Shown: piece after piece, positions 34,897-47,300 of the stretch
Position numbering within the stretch: the first letter of the stretch is position 1
Layout: each line of letters opens with the position of its first letter
DNA from: Symbiodinium natans
Lineage: Eukaryota; Sar; Dinophyceae; Suessiales; Symbiodiniaceae
Length of the DNA stretch: 64,000 bases
Direction of reading: 5' to 3'
NCBI GenBank assembly: GCA_905221605.1
Contig: CAJNDS010002831.1
Location: 62,001 to 126,000, forward strand
Position numbers and translations under genes: made by a program
Notes under the pieces: generated by a model
Told to the model about the DNA's origin: nothing
Database searches by the model: none
What the model saw: the letters and a program-made list of their open reading frames with translations, nothing else

Positions 34897-35102
34897 GGGC
34901 AGGTTTTCAGGCTGTTGCTTTGGTTTCCCCACCCACCCTCAAACATAAGCACCCCTTAGCAGAGCAGACCCCCCCCCTCCCAACCCTCCTCCACGGCAGA
35001 ATGCATGGCATGGATCACATCCGAAGACCCAAGTTGCCCAAGACGCTCGAGACAAATGGGGGCCAAGGTCCCAAACTCGATAGGTTCGGTACTTCGGGAA
35101 TC

Positions 35103-35168
35103 GTACCTGAGACCCTGTTTACCTACAGTTTTACGGGGTATATCTACTAAATAGGGGGGTCCCAGGCA
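35103..35168. mobile_element. MITE-like element, family C, degenerate copy
   Basis: The left part, GTACCTGAGACCCTGTTTAC, matches family C copy 1 and is followed by the shared CTACAG; right part GGGTCCCAGGCA. Shorter inside than copy 1. A probable exon starts 39 nt after it. Confidence 0.6.
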
Positions 35169-35207
35169 ATCCTATAGATATACGGTCGCTTACAAGAGTT
35201 TCCTCAG

Positions 35208-35540
35208 CCGAAGACCTTGAAGCCACCGCAAGGGTGGGTGACGCGCCTCCCCGTCTGGAAGACGGCGACACGGTGCTGCTCTTCACAGGACACGCGAGTT
35301 CCGGACAGAGGGTTCAGGCTTATAATGCATGTAGGGTTTAGGTGAGTTTGAGTGTTGGTGTGGGGAGGTTTGGCGAGGGAGAGGAGTTTAGGGTACGTGG
35401 TGCCCGTGTCCATGCTGCAAGAAGCAACTCCCCAGCTAAGCCTATCCTAGAACACCCTACGAGTCGAAGTCGCAGCAGAGCCTCGGCGCTTTGGCGTGCG
35501 GGTGCCCGGGCAGGAGCAGAAGACCTATCGCCGGAAGGTG
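35208..35540 (+). CDS. two probable exons, unassigned
   Basis: 35208-~35310 (AEDLEATARVGDAPPRLEDG then DTVLLFTGHASSG, after TTTCCTCAG) and ~35469-35540 (RRFGVRVPGQEQKTYRRKV). Family not recognised. Confidence 0.45.
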
Positions 35541-35576
35541 GGGGGGGCATGGGGAAGGGGGGAAAGGGGGGGAAGT

Positions 35577-36258
35577 CGGATTAGTTTTGGGATCTTTTTT
35601 GGTCTACGCAAAGAGTTAGGAGGTGCCACGACGATTTCATGTGTCAAAGTATTTGATTCAGTAGTTCGCTTGTAGTTTGGCAGTTCCCTTCTGAGATCTT
35701 GTGCGGCCAGGTCCGGGCAGCTTCGGTTCATTGCGGTGGGCCTTGGGCCCAGGCATGGGACAAAGTTGAGCCTCGGACGTTCAGATCTGCTCCAATGAAA
35801 GCAAGCTGCAGCTACATATTGGGCAAGCGTGTTAGATTTCGCCCGCGATGGTCCGTTGGCAAGAATCTTTTCCGCTTGTTGTACAAATTTACATGGCAGG
35901 GTGGGTTTGGGTGAGCAAATTTTTTTGGTCGGGCTCAATCTGACGAGTCCCGGCGTTTAGGGGAGCGAAACATGTCTCAGCGCATAGCGAGTCTTTCCAT
36001 TTCATAAGAAAATTTTGCTTCGTTGCTGCCTGGGATTGACCTCTTCATTTCGCGAGTGTTTGAGGGTCCGAGTTTGCGTGTTTGGCTTAGGATCCGAGTT
36101 TTCATGTTGTTGGGGGCTCTTCTAACTTCTGGTCTCTTCCCCAGATCTAAGGCTCCGTATTGCAACAGGAAGCCGAAAAGAGGATCATCATTTTTTGAAC
36201 TGGCCCTGTATTGCGGGTCTCTGCCCTCTGCCGCAGTGTCTGGGTAGCCAGCCAAGAA
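35577..36258 (-). CDS. doubtful minus-strand frames
   Basis: Two consecutive minus-strand frames (for example KNDDPLFGFLLQYGALDLGK) look mildly protein-like. The + strand over 35697-35905 is also open. Undecided. Confidence 0.2.
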
Positions 36259-36359
36259 CACAGCAACCTGTCAAGGGTAGAATCAAAGGTACAATCTCAC
36301 AGGAGTCTGGCGGTGGTCTTGCGCAGTGCTGTCAAGCAGAAGGTTCATACCCCACTGAC

Positions 36360-36610
36360 ATGAATGCACACACATATGTATGCACATACATGTATGTATA
36401 TACACATGCATCTTATTGATTGATTAAAGTGCGTTTCCATTCGCATGTAGGAATTTGTATTTATTCATATATGTCTGTATACGTATTTTACTTGTCTGTG
36501 TACGTCTCTGCATACTCTCTGAAAGTACATCAGTGTATACACATATGCGAAGAATTATTTCGTTTTCTACCTACCTCTCTCTTTTTGCGTATCCACATAC
36601 ACGTTGTGTT
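36360..36610. repeat. TA/CA-rich low-complexity stretch
   Basis: Repeated ACATA/GTATA words; no gene. Confidence 0.7.
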
Positions 36611-36615
36611 TTGTG

Positions 36616-36755
36616 AGGGCCGCAGCACTGCCCCAGCACTCCTGAATCCAGCTCCTCTCTCAGCCTGACCCGTCTGCGCCAAAGGTGTTCCGGCTCAGCC
36701 GTCCCTGATGATGCGCCCTGCCCCCAGTGGCTGCTCTGCGCAGCAAATCCTTCCC
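36616..36755 (+). CDS. possible exon, unassigned
   Basis: Reads PESSSSLSLTRLRQRCSGSA then PDDAPCPQWLLCAANP in one + frame. Weak. Confidence 0.25.
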
Positions 36756-37201
36756 TAAACCCCCAAAGCCCTTCCCTGAACCCTCAAACCCCTCGACTCC
36801 AGCCTCCCTAAACCCTTGGATTCCCTCCACCTTAAGCCCTATGACTAACCCTTGACTTAAACCCGAGAGCCTTGCCCACCATCACTCCAAGAGAGGGTTT
36901 TAGGTGTCGCATCTGATGTAGGGGATTTGGAAAGTGGCTTGGGCTCATGACGAACTACCACCCCCCCCCCCCTCCCAAAGTCCTGAGTTTCGGCAGGGAG
37001 TTGAGCTTGCTATGCTTATCCTCACCCTCTCCATGTTCAAGGAGGATCGGAGCGAAGCCCCCCCTCCCCCCCTGCCCTAGGGCCCTCAGCGGCACTCATG
37101 CCTTCAGCTTTGCAACCGCCAAGAAGGGTACCTAGTTTCCGGAAAACTCCTAAACTGGATCGAATACGGGTTCGAAATCAGACTGGTCGCTTCGGAGGGG
37201 C

Positions 37202-37513
37202 ATGGCCGAGGAACGCCGCGATCTGTCATGTGCGCAACTGACGCAGCTTGTGGCGTGCCTACGGCATTGGTACATTACAGTGCACATGTTTATGCAATTT
37301 CACAGGTGGCGGGGTTTCGGATTTCGTACTTTCACATGGGATGAGGTTGTAGTCAGGGGCGAAAGGGCCTTTGAAGGGCAGATATTCGTGGCGTGTGGTG
37401 CTTGGGGAAGCTTGCACGACGAATTCGGCTCGAATGACAGCTGTGCCAGCCGAGGGCCAAAAGATGCGCAGGCAAGCACTGCACCCTCAACCGATCTTGT
37501 TCCCACAATATAG
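37202..37513 (+). CDS. open frame of 103 codons, doubtful
   Basis: Starts MAEERRDLSCAQLTQLVACL and contains FRTFTWDEVVVRGERAFEGQ. Coding-like but overlaps an open minus frame. Confidence 0.3.
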   Translation: MAEERRDLSCAQLTQLVACLRHWYITVHMFMQFHRWRGFGFRTFTWDEVVVRGERAFEGQIFVACGAWGSLHDEFGSNDSCASRGPKDAQASTAPSTDLVPTI

Positions 37514-37785
37514 CGCATCATTACAGGTACAATCATTACATGCTGTGGCCGATTCTGTGGGTGTAGCCCACACTGTCTCAATAGCTTCCAAGCGGGGTGT
37601 AGATGGGAAGGCCCTTTAACATGTTTGACATTCGCCCCCTATTGGGTTTAAGAGGATCCTATGGTCAGTTCTTGGTCCTTGTTTAGATACCCTAAATACC
37701 AGGAACCGCTTTAAAAAAAGGAGCCCCAAAAAAGGACCGCACTGTAGGGACGTGATCCTCACAGCCGTTGGCTTCGATGGTTAGG

Positions 37786-37858
37786 GTTTAGAGGTTTAGA
37801 GGTTTAGGGTTTAGGGTTTAGGGTTTAGGGTTTAGGGTTTAGGGTTTAGGGTTTAGGG
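37786..37858. repeat. telomere-like TTTAGGG array
   Basis: About nine TTTAGGG units on the + strand. Confidence 0.95.
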
Positions 37859-38674
37859 GCAACCCGACACTTGGGGCCTCTCCCACTGGGAAGGATTGCT
37901 TTCGCGGTGTGTCCCCGGCCCCTTACAGGGAATCTTGGGGTTGTAGGGTTTGGGCAGAAAGGGCAGCAGTCGAGTCCCTTGTGAAAAAATGGGGGTTCAG
38001 GCGAAAACGCTCATCGTGGCTCGCCCGCCCTGCTTTGACCCAGCCCTGGCAACCCCCCTAAGCCCTAAACCCTAATCCCTCATCCCTGCCCTAAACCCAA
38101 ACACCATAAGCAAATCAAAGGCGAAGCCCAAAGGCCCCGACCTGGAAGGGCCCTAGGGGTTTGTGCTGCCGAAACCCCGAAACCCTTCAACCCGAAACCC
38201 GAAAGAAAACACGGAGAACCACCGCAGCCGCTTGGTCCACCCATGCGGGGTGGGTCGCGGCGCCATGGCGGCGGCCGAGGAAGGCGGGAGATTTTCGCCG
38301 TTCTACATACAAATGTCTTTAGCCGGAATATGGGTTTGGATGGTCGGGGGGGGGGTTGGGTTTTGAGGGTGTTTCAGGTCATGTTAGAGCTACGAGCCGC
38401 TACGCTTCAATGTTTGCACGCATCTATCTTTTAGCAAGTTTTTTTTGCTCAAGTGTCCGGCACAGTTGCCAGCTGAATGAAACACAGACTTGGATCTGCT
38501 AGCTGCAGCTGCTTTCGTTTGGCTGAGACACACACATATATACATGTCATGTACGTATATGGATATGTATTGCATGTCTTCCCGAATGCATAACTACGGA
38601 ATCAAGCACAAGCATGCACGCGTGTGCGCTGTGGGTGTCTTGGTTGTGCCGTTTTGCCTTTGTTTCGAGGCCCC

Positions 38675-38740
38675 GACGCCGCCGAGAAGTCGACCGAGGT
38701 GCCGACCCTTCGGAGAACTTCGAAGGCCCGGAAGCCGGGT
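38675..38740 (+). CDS. probable short exon, unassigned
   Basis: DAAEKSTEVPTLRRTSKARK: GC-rich, flanked by non-coding sequence. Confidence 0.35.
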
Positions 38741-39649
38741 TTTTGTTGGGTTTTTTGTTGGGGAGGCGGGGGAAGGGTTCAGGGCCGGTAGTGCGGGTTA
38801 AAAGAAGGGCTTCTTGGGGTTATAGATTTTTAGGGGCTTAGGGTTGATGGACGTGGGGGTTGTGGGGACTTAGGGGCTGTTGGGGGTTTATGGGGGCCTT
38901 GTTGGGGGCCGAGATTCCTTGGTGACGAAAGGTGATCCCAAAAGGGTTCATGTTGCACGTAGCCCTCTCTCAGAGAATTATAGCTATCAGGGTCTAGGTT
39001 CATGTTGTTCCCATGTTTTAGGGTCGGGGCTCCGGAACTGTTTTCAGGAGCGTGGCTCTTGAGCACAAGAGGTTGCTGCCCTTGTTGCCCCTGCTTTGGG
39101 TGGTTTGTTCATTTAGACTGTTCTTACTTCGGGGGTTGCATCCGAAAGTAGGGATGGTTTGTCATGTCAGAAGCCAGAAATCTCGAGCCCCATGCACCTT
39201 TCTCGACCCGAAGCCCGACAACGCCGGGGCTCACATCCCATGACCCCTAACCCTCAACCCAGAACCCTAAACCCTAGACCGACTAGGGGAGACTCACGTG
39301 AGGTTGGATCGGGTAGTAGTGGTGCACTGAATGGACTATTTCCCGGCATTGAAAGGGTCCGGGGGGGTTGAGTGTGTTAGGTGTTGATAGTGATCTTCTT
39401 GGCGTTAACGAGGAGGGAAATAGCATGCAGAAGGTCCGGTAGTGGACCCCCTTTTTCCGACGCAGACGTCTCATCGACATCACCCTGCCTTGCGGTTCGG
39501 CCAGCTATGCGGGAGCGAAAAAAAACCCTAAACCCTATTGATAGACTCTGCTTTTGTGGTTCGGCCAAGAAAAAGACCCTAAACCCATGAACGATATCAA
39601 CCCAAAGGTTCAAGCCCCAAGAACTTGTTAGGGCTCCAGGGCCTGGAAG

Positions 39650-39728
39650 CTCTCAGTTTAAGCGGAGCTTCGGAGAGCTTGGAAGGCGTCGTCATCCGGC
39701 GCGGCATCCAAACGGAAGCCCAGGAGAG
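39650..39728 (+). CDS. probable short exon, unassigned
   Basis: LSLSGASESLEGVVIRRGIQ then TEAQER, running straight into a TTTAGGG array. Confidence 0.4.
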
Positions 39729-39875
39729 GGTTTAGGGTTTAGGGTTTAGGGTTTAGGGTAAGAGAGCCCTCCAGCAAAAGGGGTTAGTGTTTAGGGGTTA
39801 GGGTTTAGGGTTTTGGGGTTAGGGTTTATGGAGCAAGAAGTCCAGTTGCAAAAGGGTTTAGGGGAGAGTCGATTC
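39729..39875. repeat. TTTAGGG blocks with two CAAAAGGG junctions
   Basis: Junctions GCAAAAGGG at 39774 and 39848. The second is preceded by AGTCCAGTT, identical to the sequence before the junction at 16190. Confidence 0.85.
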
Positions 39876-40614
39876 ATTTTTTTTGGAGTACAGGGTTTTT
39901 TAAGGAGTGTAGGGGGTTAGGGTGTAGGGTTTGGCAGCGAGTCTCATCGTTTTGCAGGGGTTTGAGGTAAAAGGGTGGCTTTTGAGCCCTGGACCCTCAA
40001 CCCTTTTGATTTGGTGGCCTTGCGGGCCGGAGGGTTTCCAGAATTCGCGCCTAGCTTCTCTGGGGCAAATATACCCCTAAATGGAGCACAGCCCACCCCC
40101 TAGCAGGACGCCCCACAAATTTTCGGAACTAACCCCCCCACCCCCCTCCAAAAAAAGAACCAAGCAGTCTTTCTGCAGACGAGGTAGGCTGCTGACTTCT
40201 GGAGCCCATCCCTTCGCCTGTTTTTTTGTCTCGGGGCCATGCACCGCGCGCCCGCAAACTGCAAAATGTTTGGCTCGAGACCCGCAGCCCCCGACCCCAG
40301 AGCACGGCTGTAGCCTCCAGAAGTGTTTGGTCTTAAGCCAAGGGCCCTCAAGGCCCACTGACATCTTCAGTCCGTGGTAGAAGCCATGCTCGCCGGAGAG
40401 GGCCGGCTGCCTTGCAAGGCTTGCTGAAGTTCTTCATGCAGATGTGGTGTAGTACATGTAATGGCTTTGGAATGTAAGCCCGAAGCACATCCTAAGCAAA
40501 TGCAGGGGTTATAGGACTCGGCATGACGTGTTCAATAGTTCGCAGGCAGTGTTCTGAAGCGTCTGTGGGCTTGGGGCCTGAAAGCTGTTGCGGCATCCTG
40601 ATTATTGTGTAGTG

Positions 40615-40691
40615 CCAGCACGGGCCCCCGGACTTGAATTTGTGTATTGCCCACCAGCACAGGCCCTCGGACTTGAATTTGGGTATTGCCC
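40615..40691. repeat. tandem 38-bp direct repeat, two copies
   Basis: 40615-40652 and 40654-40691 differ at three positions; both contain CGGACTTGAATTTG and end TATTGCCC. Confidence 0.95.
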
Positions 40692-40721
40692 GACTCTCGA
40701 GCCTACTTAAAGCCCCTGAAA

Positions 40722-40875
40722 CCAGGCTCTGCGTAATCCGACCAACCTGGACTGCACTGGTCTTTGCGCAGAGACAGTTGCTACGCCTCGATGCGCGCGT
40801 TGTGCGTACGACGTGTGTGTTGTTCTCATTCTGCGCGTCGCAAGCAGAAGCATGGCACCTGCAAGATCCGTAAAT
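40722..40875 (+). CDS. possible exon, unassigned
   Basis: WTALVFAQRQLLRLDARVVR then CVLFSFCASQAEAWHLQDP and a stop. Protein-like; no motif. Confidence 0.35.
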
Positions 40876-41069
40876 GTGTTCCCTGAACGCCCCCTACCAG
40901 GCCGGACGGGTGGCCTCGGCCAAAAGCCCGCAGCAGCCACCCCTGCAGGGCATCTGGTCTCGAGGGGTTTTGGGGGGGCCTGGGGGAGTTTGAGGATGTT
41001 TTCTAGGGCTTTTGGGGAGAGTGTGTAGGGTTTAAGGATTCTGGAGAATAGAGTGTGCAGGGTTTAAGG

Positions 41070-41132
41070 AAGTTGAAGAATCGCCCTGAGACCGAGGAGA
41101 GGCTGAGCCGACGCTGTATCAGGCCACTCGGC
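41070..41132 (+). CDS. possible short exon, unassigned
   Basis: KNRPETEERLSRRCIRPLGS. It may belong to the PPR gene that starts just downstream. Confidence 0.3.
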
Positions 41133-41223
41133 TCTGGGTTTTTTTTTTTTGGTTTTTTGGGGGTCAAAGGTACCAGGAAGCCTCTCAAGCGATTCACCCT
41201 CTGCTAAGAAAACCCTAAGCCGT

Positions 41224-41290
41224 GGCAACCCTAAACCCTGAACCCTGAACCCTGAACCCTGAACCCTAAACCCTAAACCCTAAACCCTAT
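41224..41290. repeat. telomere-like CCCTGAA/CCCTAAA array
   Basis: Starts with CCCTGAA units and changes to CCCTAAA. Confidence 0.95.
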
Positions 41291-41364
41291 CCGAGAGGTC
41301 AGCTCAGCGGGTGGCAAAAAAAAAGCCTATCAGGAAGCCCACTAAGTGGGCCTGAGCGGAAGAG

Positions 41365-44300
41365 GTGACCCACATGATCTCCAAGTGCTCCGACTGGCAG
41401 CTGGTGATGAGCATGTTGCAAAGGCACGGCTCTTCAACAGGGGGTTTAGGGTTTAGGGTTTAGGGTTGAGGGACCTCGTTCAAAAGGGTTTAGGGTTCAA
41501 GATCATGCACCTGTTGAGGCTTCGTTAAGAGCAACCCCCGAGCGCAGGGCCTGCGCTGTTGTTGCTGCCGAAGCCCTTTCGCATGTGACTGGTTGAAGTC
41601 GAACACCTGAACCCTGTCAACCGGAACTATAGAACCCGAAGCCCGAAACCCGAAGAAGCTGCCCAAGACAGCACCCCCACAAGCAACCCTCACACTTCAG
41701 CTCTTCCCACCACTGCCCCAACAGAAGTTCGCCCCCACCCACCAGGCTCCGCTCGCAAGCCCTTGCCGTGGACGTCGTCTGCCTCACCGCGGCCATGGGG
41801 GCCTTCGCCCGGGCGGCGCAGTGGCAGCGGACCTTGGGCCTGCGCCTGGGGCATGAACAAAAAAGAAGCAGGAAAAGGAACTAAGGAACTGACCCCTTTC
41901 ACGCCTTTGAGGGTGGAAGTCTCCCAGGGCTGCAGCAACAGAGCTTCAGCACGTGGCTGGAATCCAGGTCTGGGAGACCTAATCCTCCCAAAGCCCCGTT
42001 GTTTCTGGCCAAACCACCAACGTCAAACCTGAGGCTGAACGAACCGGAGTTTGGGTTCACAAGGCTTGCCACAGAAAGCTGGGTCGCCTAAACAGAGCTC
42101 GTGGCCTGTCTCTCACTGCCATCATCTTGCTCCTACGCAACCTCATGTGTACACATGCAGAGACGAATGGATAGATCCGGGTACGGAAAGAGATGCGCCA
42201 ATATAGCCTGGCGATATGTGCATTTGTATATCATATATATATATATGATATACACATATTTCCCTACCATGTATGTATTTGTGTTCATGTATGTATGTCT
42301 GTATGCTTTCTTGCTTCTTGTTTTAATTGACTATGTTTTTTGTTTTCTCTCTCTCTCTCTCTGCATCCTCTCACCTACATGCACATACACATAATCGTCA
42401 AAAGTGGCTCGTTTTTGCATGCCTTGCTTGCCCCACGTGAGCGCGAGGCTGCGCGGTGCCAACGCAGCTCTCGTGGGCGCGAACGAGCGGAGCTACGGCG
42501 CGGGGCTCGCGGCCCTCTCCAGCGCCGGGCGCTGGGAGGATGGGTGTAGGGTTTATAGGGTTTAGGGTTTAGGGTTTAGGGTTCAGGGCTTAGGGTTTAG
42601 GGTTTCAACCCTGGGGTGGCCTGGAAGGTCACCTGATTTGCTTGGATTCTCCTGGGCTAGCTCGACGATGAGCATTGTGCGCGTCGGTATTGATGGTCGT
42701 TTGAATGATTCTTGCGCTCGCATTCGGAATTCGGAACCCGATGCCCAAATCAGAGCGGGGCGAGCCCACGTTTACACCACCACCTGCGCTCCAAACCATG
42801 GGTTCTAGTTTCAGGGCGGCTAAAATCTCTACCCCATGTCAAAAAGCTACACGAACCCTAAACCCTATAAACCCTAAACCCTAATCCCTAAATACTATCA
42901 ACTCCAAGTGAATGTAGCATTCTGCTCCATGAACACTCTACGGAGTGTTGTGGCCCATGTCCCTTTGTAAGGATGGCGTAGAGTTTCATGTGGTTTATGA
43001 TAGCTCCTAAAGTGCTTGCAGCGGCCGCCAGCCCGCCCCCCGCCCCCCCCCCCTCCCCCTAGGCTGAACCCCTAAAAGATAGACCCCCTTTTGTCCCTTT
43101 GGCTAGCAATGGTTGCTGGCTTCAAAGGCACAGTTGCTTCAGCATCAACTTATCCGGACATTTGCCATGTGGAGTGGCTTTTCAGTTAGCTGGGCGGGAG
43201 GCGACAAAAAGACCCTGTCAGCCTCGAGGACGCCCTGCACCTTTTCGGGTGCGCGCCGGCCGCGCGCCTCTTGCAGAACGCCTTCCTCCAGTCCGGCGCC
43301 GTTGCGGCCTTGGCGCCTGGCCCTGGACTTTCAGCCCGAACCACCGCCAAGCTCCTAAACCTAAGGCACTCAGGGGCTTAGGGGTTCTTCGTTGGGTGGG
43401 CTTTAGTTTTAGTGTTCTTGGGGCCTGGATGCCACTGGATGCAAAAAGTGTTCTTGAGACAAGGGGGCAGGGATTAGGCTTTAGTACTGCAGGGCTTACA
43501 CTCGAACACGAGGGTGTAGAGGGTGTAGCGTTTGGGATGCACGGCCCTTCAAATTCCCCCAAAGGCCGGACTCCGAATCTCAAGTAGCCGAATTGCAGAA
43601 CAACCTTCCATCTTCCGCCTTGTAGTATACAACCTGAGCACGTCCCAAACCACATACATGAGAACCCTGAACCCAAATCATAGAAGCTATACAGTAGAAC
43701 AAAACTCTAAACCCCAACTAGTGCCCTCTTGGCACTTCGAAGCCCGCCCGAAACCTGCTGAGCTTTCTCTTCCTCGCGCCCTAAGCCCTCGGAGGGCCTC
43801 GCGGCGTTCGGCTGGGCCTGGGCACTGGCCCTCATGATCCAGGTGGCAGGCCCTTGAGAAGCAGGGGGGGGCCCATCTCAGAATCCGTAAAGAAGGGCCG
43901 CTGCTCCCTCTAGGAGATGTTTTGGGTTCAGAATTGGGCACCCCTCCTTTTCCCAAAGAGAACCCAACCATCCTTGTAAGTAATCAATAGGAAGCGGGCT
44001 CCTCAGACTGAGTGAGCCGTCTGAAACAGGGGGGGGCTTCTGTGTGTTTTGGGATGACTCTTGTAATAGAGAGCAAGCAATGCCTCCAACACCGGCTGTC
44101 ACCTCTGTCTTTCAATGTTGCAGGCGACGGGGCTCCAACCAATACCGTGGCCAGCAACGCCGTCCTCAGCGTTTGTGTACAACAGTGGCCCCTGTCACTG
44201 TCCCTTCTGTCCCTGAGCTGATCTGGGGCAAAAATGGGAAGGGACAAAAGAATCCCCGAAAAAGCCACCCCGTTGGCGGCTTGCAGCTACAGGCCAAGGA

Positions 44301-47300
44301 GCGCTGCCAGTACTGTTTTTTTTTCAATTGCTCTGCAGCCCCTGACATGGAAGTTTCCTTGATCTCTGCAGCCCTACAGTATGTGGGCATATGTGGGGGC
44401 ATACGTAACTCTGGCCCTCGAATAAAGGCTTTGCAGCACATGGGCATGGCCCTCCTCTCTAGACTCCTCGGGTTCGCGGCATGAACGTCCAACTGCCAGG
44501 TTAGGCCTGCCCGAGTCCAAGTACAGCTCGCACTTCTTTTGCTTTTCAGGCTGAAGTTGTTCGCGTGGGTCTGTTGCCGCATGCTGCGTTGCCACTCTTG
44601 GTCACAATGGCTTAAGTCACTATGTAAAGACAACATCGTGTGGCTGAGCGGCTGAGGCTCTGGGCACGCCGGCTAAGATTGCAAGCCGACTCGTTCACGG
44701 CGAACTCGGTACTGGCCGCATTGGATGCCGGCAACCAGTGGCAGCGGAGCCTTCTGGCCGTCGACGGCATGTCGCAAAGCAGCATCCCCTTTCAACAGGC
44801 GGGCGAGCCTGGTCGCCATGTTCCGAAACCTCCCAGAGGCCCCAAATCCCCCCCCCCCCCCTCCCCCCCTTTCGCGGCATGAAAGGTGTTGAGTCGGATG
44901 CCCGAAATGGCACACCTCAACCTTTTTTGTCGTCTCTCAGCACCCAAGTAACATCTCTTGTTAAAACTTTTTGTTAAAACTTTTGCCCGAACCCACCCCC
45001 ACACTCTAAATCCCTATCCCTCGAAGTTCAAAACATCCCCAAAGCCCTCCCTGAACCGTAAGCCCTAACCCTAAATTCTAATTCCCTTCGGGGATCATCC
45101 GAAAAAGTTGGAATGATGCAGAGAAGATCAGCATGGCCTCTGCACAAGGATGACGTGCACAAATCGAGAAGTGTACCAAGGGTTGCAAAGAAAAAAGAAA
45201 GAACCCTAAAACCCTAAACCCTAAACCCTAAACCCTAAACCCTAAACCCTAAACCCTAAACCCTAAACCCTAAACCCTAAACCCTAAACCCTAAACCCTA
45301 AACCCTAAACCCTAAAACCCAAGCCCCTTGGAGGTGACTTTCAACTCGGCCATCGCCGCCTGCGGTGCAGCCTCCTGGGCCTTCGCCGCAGGGCTCCTCA
45401 GTGCGGGCATCCAGGCAATTCGGATTTGGGTGGAAAGAGACAGAGAGAGGCATAGAGAGAGAGAGTGAGAGGGAGAGGGAGAAGGAGGAGAGAGAGAGAG
45501 AGAGAAGAATCACAATTGGACATTTATAAGTTCATATGAAATGAACCGACCGACCTCTAGACCCTCTAGACCCTTGAGTCTGCGAGCCTTGAAGTGCAGG
45601 CCAGCACAATCACCTACAGCGCCTGTATCAGCGCATGCGAGAAGGGCTACCAGTGGAAGCTCTCATGCCTTCTCCTCTCTTCACTGTGGCCTGGCAGGGT
45701 TCATATTGTAGGGTGGCAATGCCTCTTCCACACGTAAACTCCCACACGTGGTTTTTCCCTGGGCTGGTTTGGTGCTGAGCACAAGTCTTGGTACGTTGAT
45801 GACGCGTAAACTCCTCTCCACGTACTTGTAGGGCGAAGGGGGGGGGACCTCCGCACTCCAGGTGCCTTGTCGGCCTGAAGCCCAATGCCGTCGCCCAGGG
45901 CAGTGCGCTGCAGGCAGACCACTGCACAACAAAGTGTGTGTAGAAAGGGGTCGGAAGAATTGCGAGTTGTGTTCCCTTAAAGCTTATGGTCCCTATATAA
46001 ACATACTGTAACTCCACAAAACTCTATTCTAATGATTAAGGCCTCTACAGTATGGGTGTGCGTCTTCTTGGATGCTTGAGTGCCAGGCGCTGGCCTGGGC
46101 GGCACACTGGCAGCGGGCCCTTTCGGCCTTGAAGGCCTCGAGGAGTTGGGGATTTAGGTGATTTAGGGTTTAGGGTTTAGGGTTGAGGGTTGAGGGTTGA
46201 GGGTTGAAGGTTGAGGGCGTTTAGGGTGTAGGGTTTAGGGTTTATGTGTCAGGCGCTTGAGTCTCACTTCCAGGCATATGTCCCGGCTCCTGGTTCAAAA
46301 AGGGTTTAGGGTTTAGGGTTTAGGGTTTGGTTCCGGGCGAGGTATCGCAAGCCTGTTGCAAAAAGGGTTGGGGGGTTGAGGGCTTTGGGGGGGCATGACG
46401 AGCTCCGGGATTTCCGGATGAAAACGCAACTATAGCCATTTCAGGGCTCAAGGGTGTGGGGGGGGCAGCTGCACTTCTAGGGCTCGGTGGGGTTAGGCCC
46501 GCGAAATCTGAGCATCGACCCAGACTTCCCTCTCAGCCCTCCAGTGCGGGAAGAGGCCCTACATGAAGCCCTGATAGACACTGAGAAGCCCGTTTCATCT
46601 TCAAGCAAGCCCCCTATGATCAGCCCGAAGAGAGCCTGGTGAACCCTGAGGCCCCGACGCCGAATGCTCAGTCCGAAAAGCCCCTGCCCAGGCATTGCTG
46701 TTTTCTTTCTGAGTAGGGGTCTGTGCAGCATGACGACCCATGAACCTTCAAGCAGACCCTAAACCCCCAAGGCTACAAAGCGAAGGTGTACGTGGCTCAG
46801 GAAGGATGTGCTGAATTTGTTAGCTGGAAGGCATAGTTCCAGCTTGCCAGCAAAAGAACAGAACATCGTGGTGCTTTTCCTGCTTCTGTAAGGGCCCCTT
46901 ATCTTCGAAAAGGGCCGTCCACGTAAGGAAGGAGGTTGTAGAGTTTAGGGTTTAGGGTGTAGGGATTAGGGCTCAGGTGTAGGCCACCTGATGCCTTTCG
47001 ATCTCGACACACCATGGAATCGCCTTTTTGCCTTCGCTGCCTTCTACGTCATCGAGGGTATACCGCAGGGCTTTACTGAGACCTTCCTGCCATATCACTT
47101 CTGGGACTCGCGTCCCTGGGCCTACAAATGGCTCCTGGCTCCCCTAATCGACATCTTCTGGACCCGAAGGCGCTGGTTGTTCACCACGCAGGCAGTGATG
47201 ATCCTCTCACTGCTGGGCTTGCTGGTGCTGACGGACCTCCAGGGCAGTTTCGCGGAGGTCCTTGGGACGGTCTTTGTGCACAACGTCTTCTCAGCCACGC

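Noticed and set aside
37652..37760. Another MITE with GAGGATC ends
   Set aside because: Only about seven end bases pair and no second copy was seen in the window.
44636..44700. tRNA-Ser/Leu-like start (TGGCTGAGCGGCTGAGGC)
   Set aside because: No acceptor stem closure or T-arm follows, and the sequence runs into a PPR exon.
46780..46800. Second spliced-leader relict before the transporter (GTGGCTCAGG)
   Set aside because: Only six contiguous leader bases match; not distinguishable from chance.
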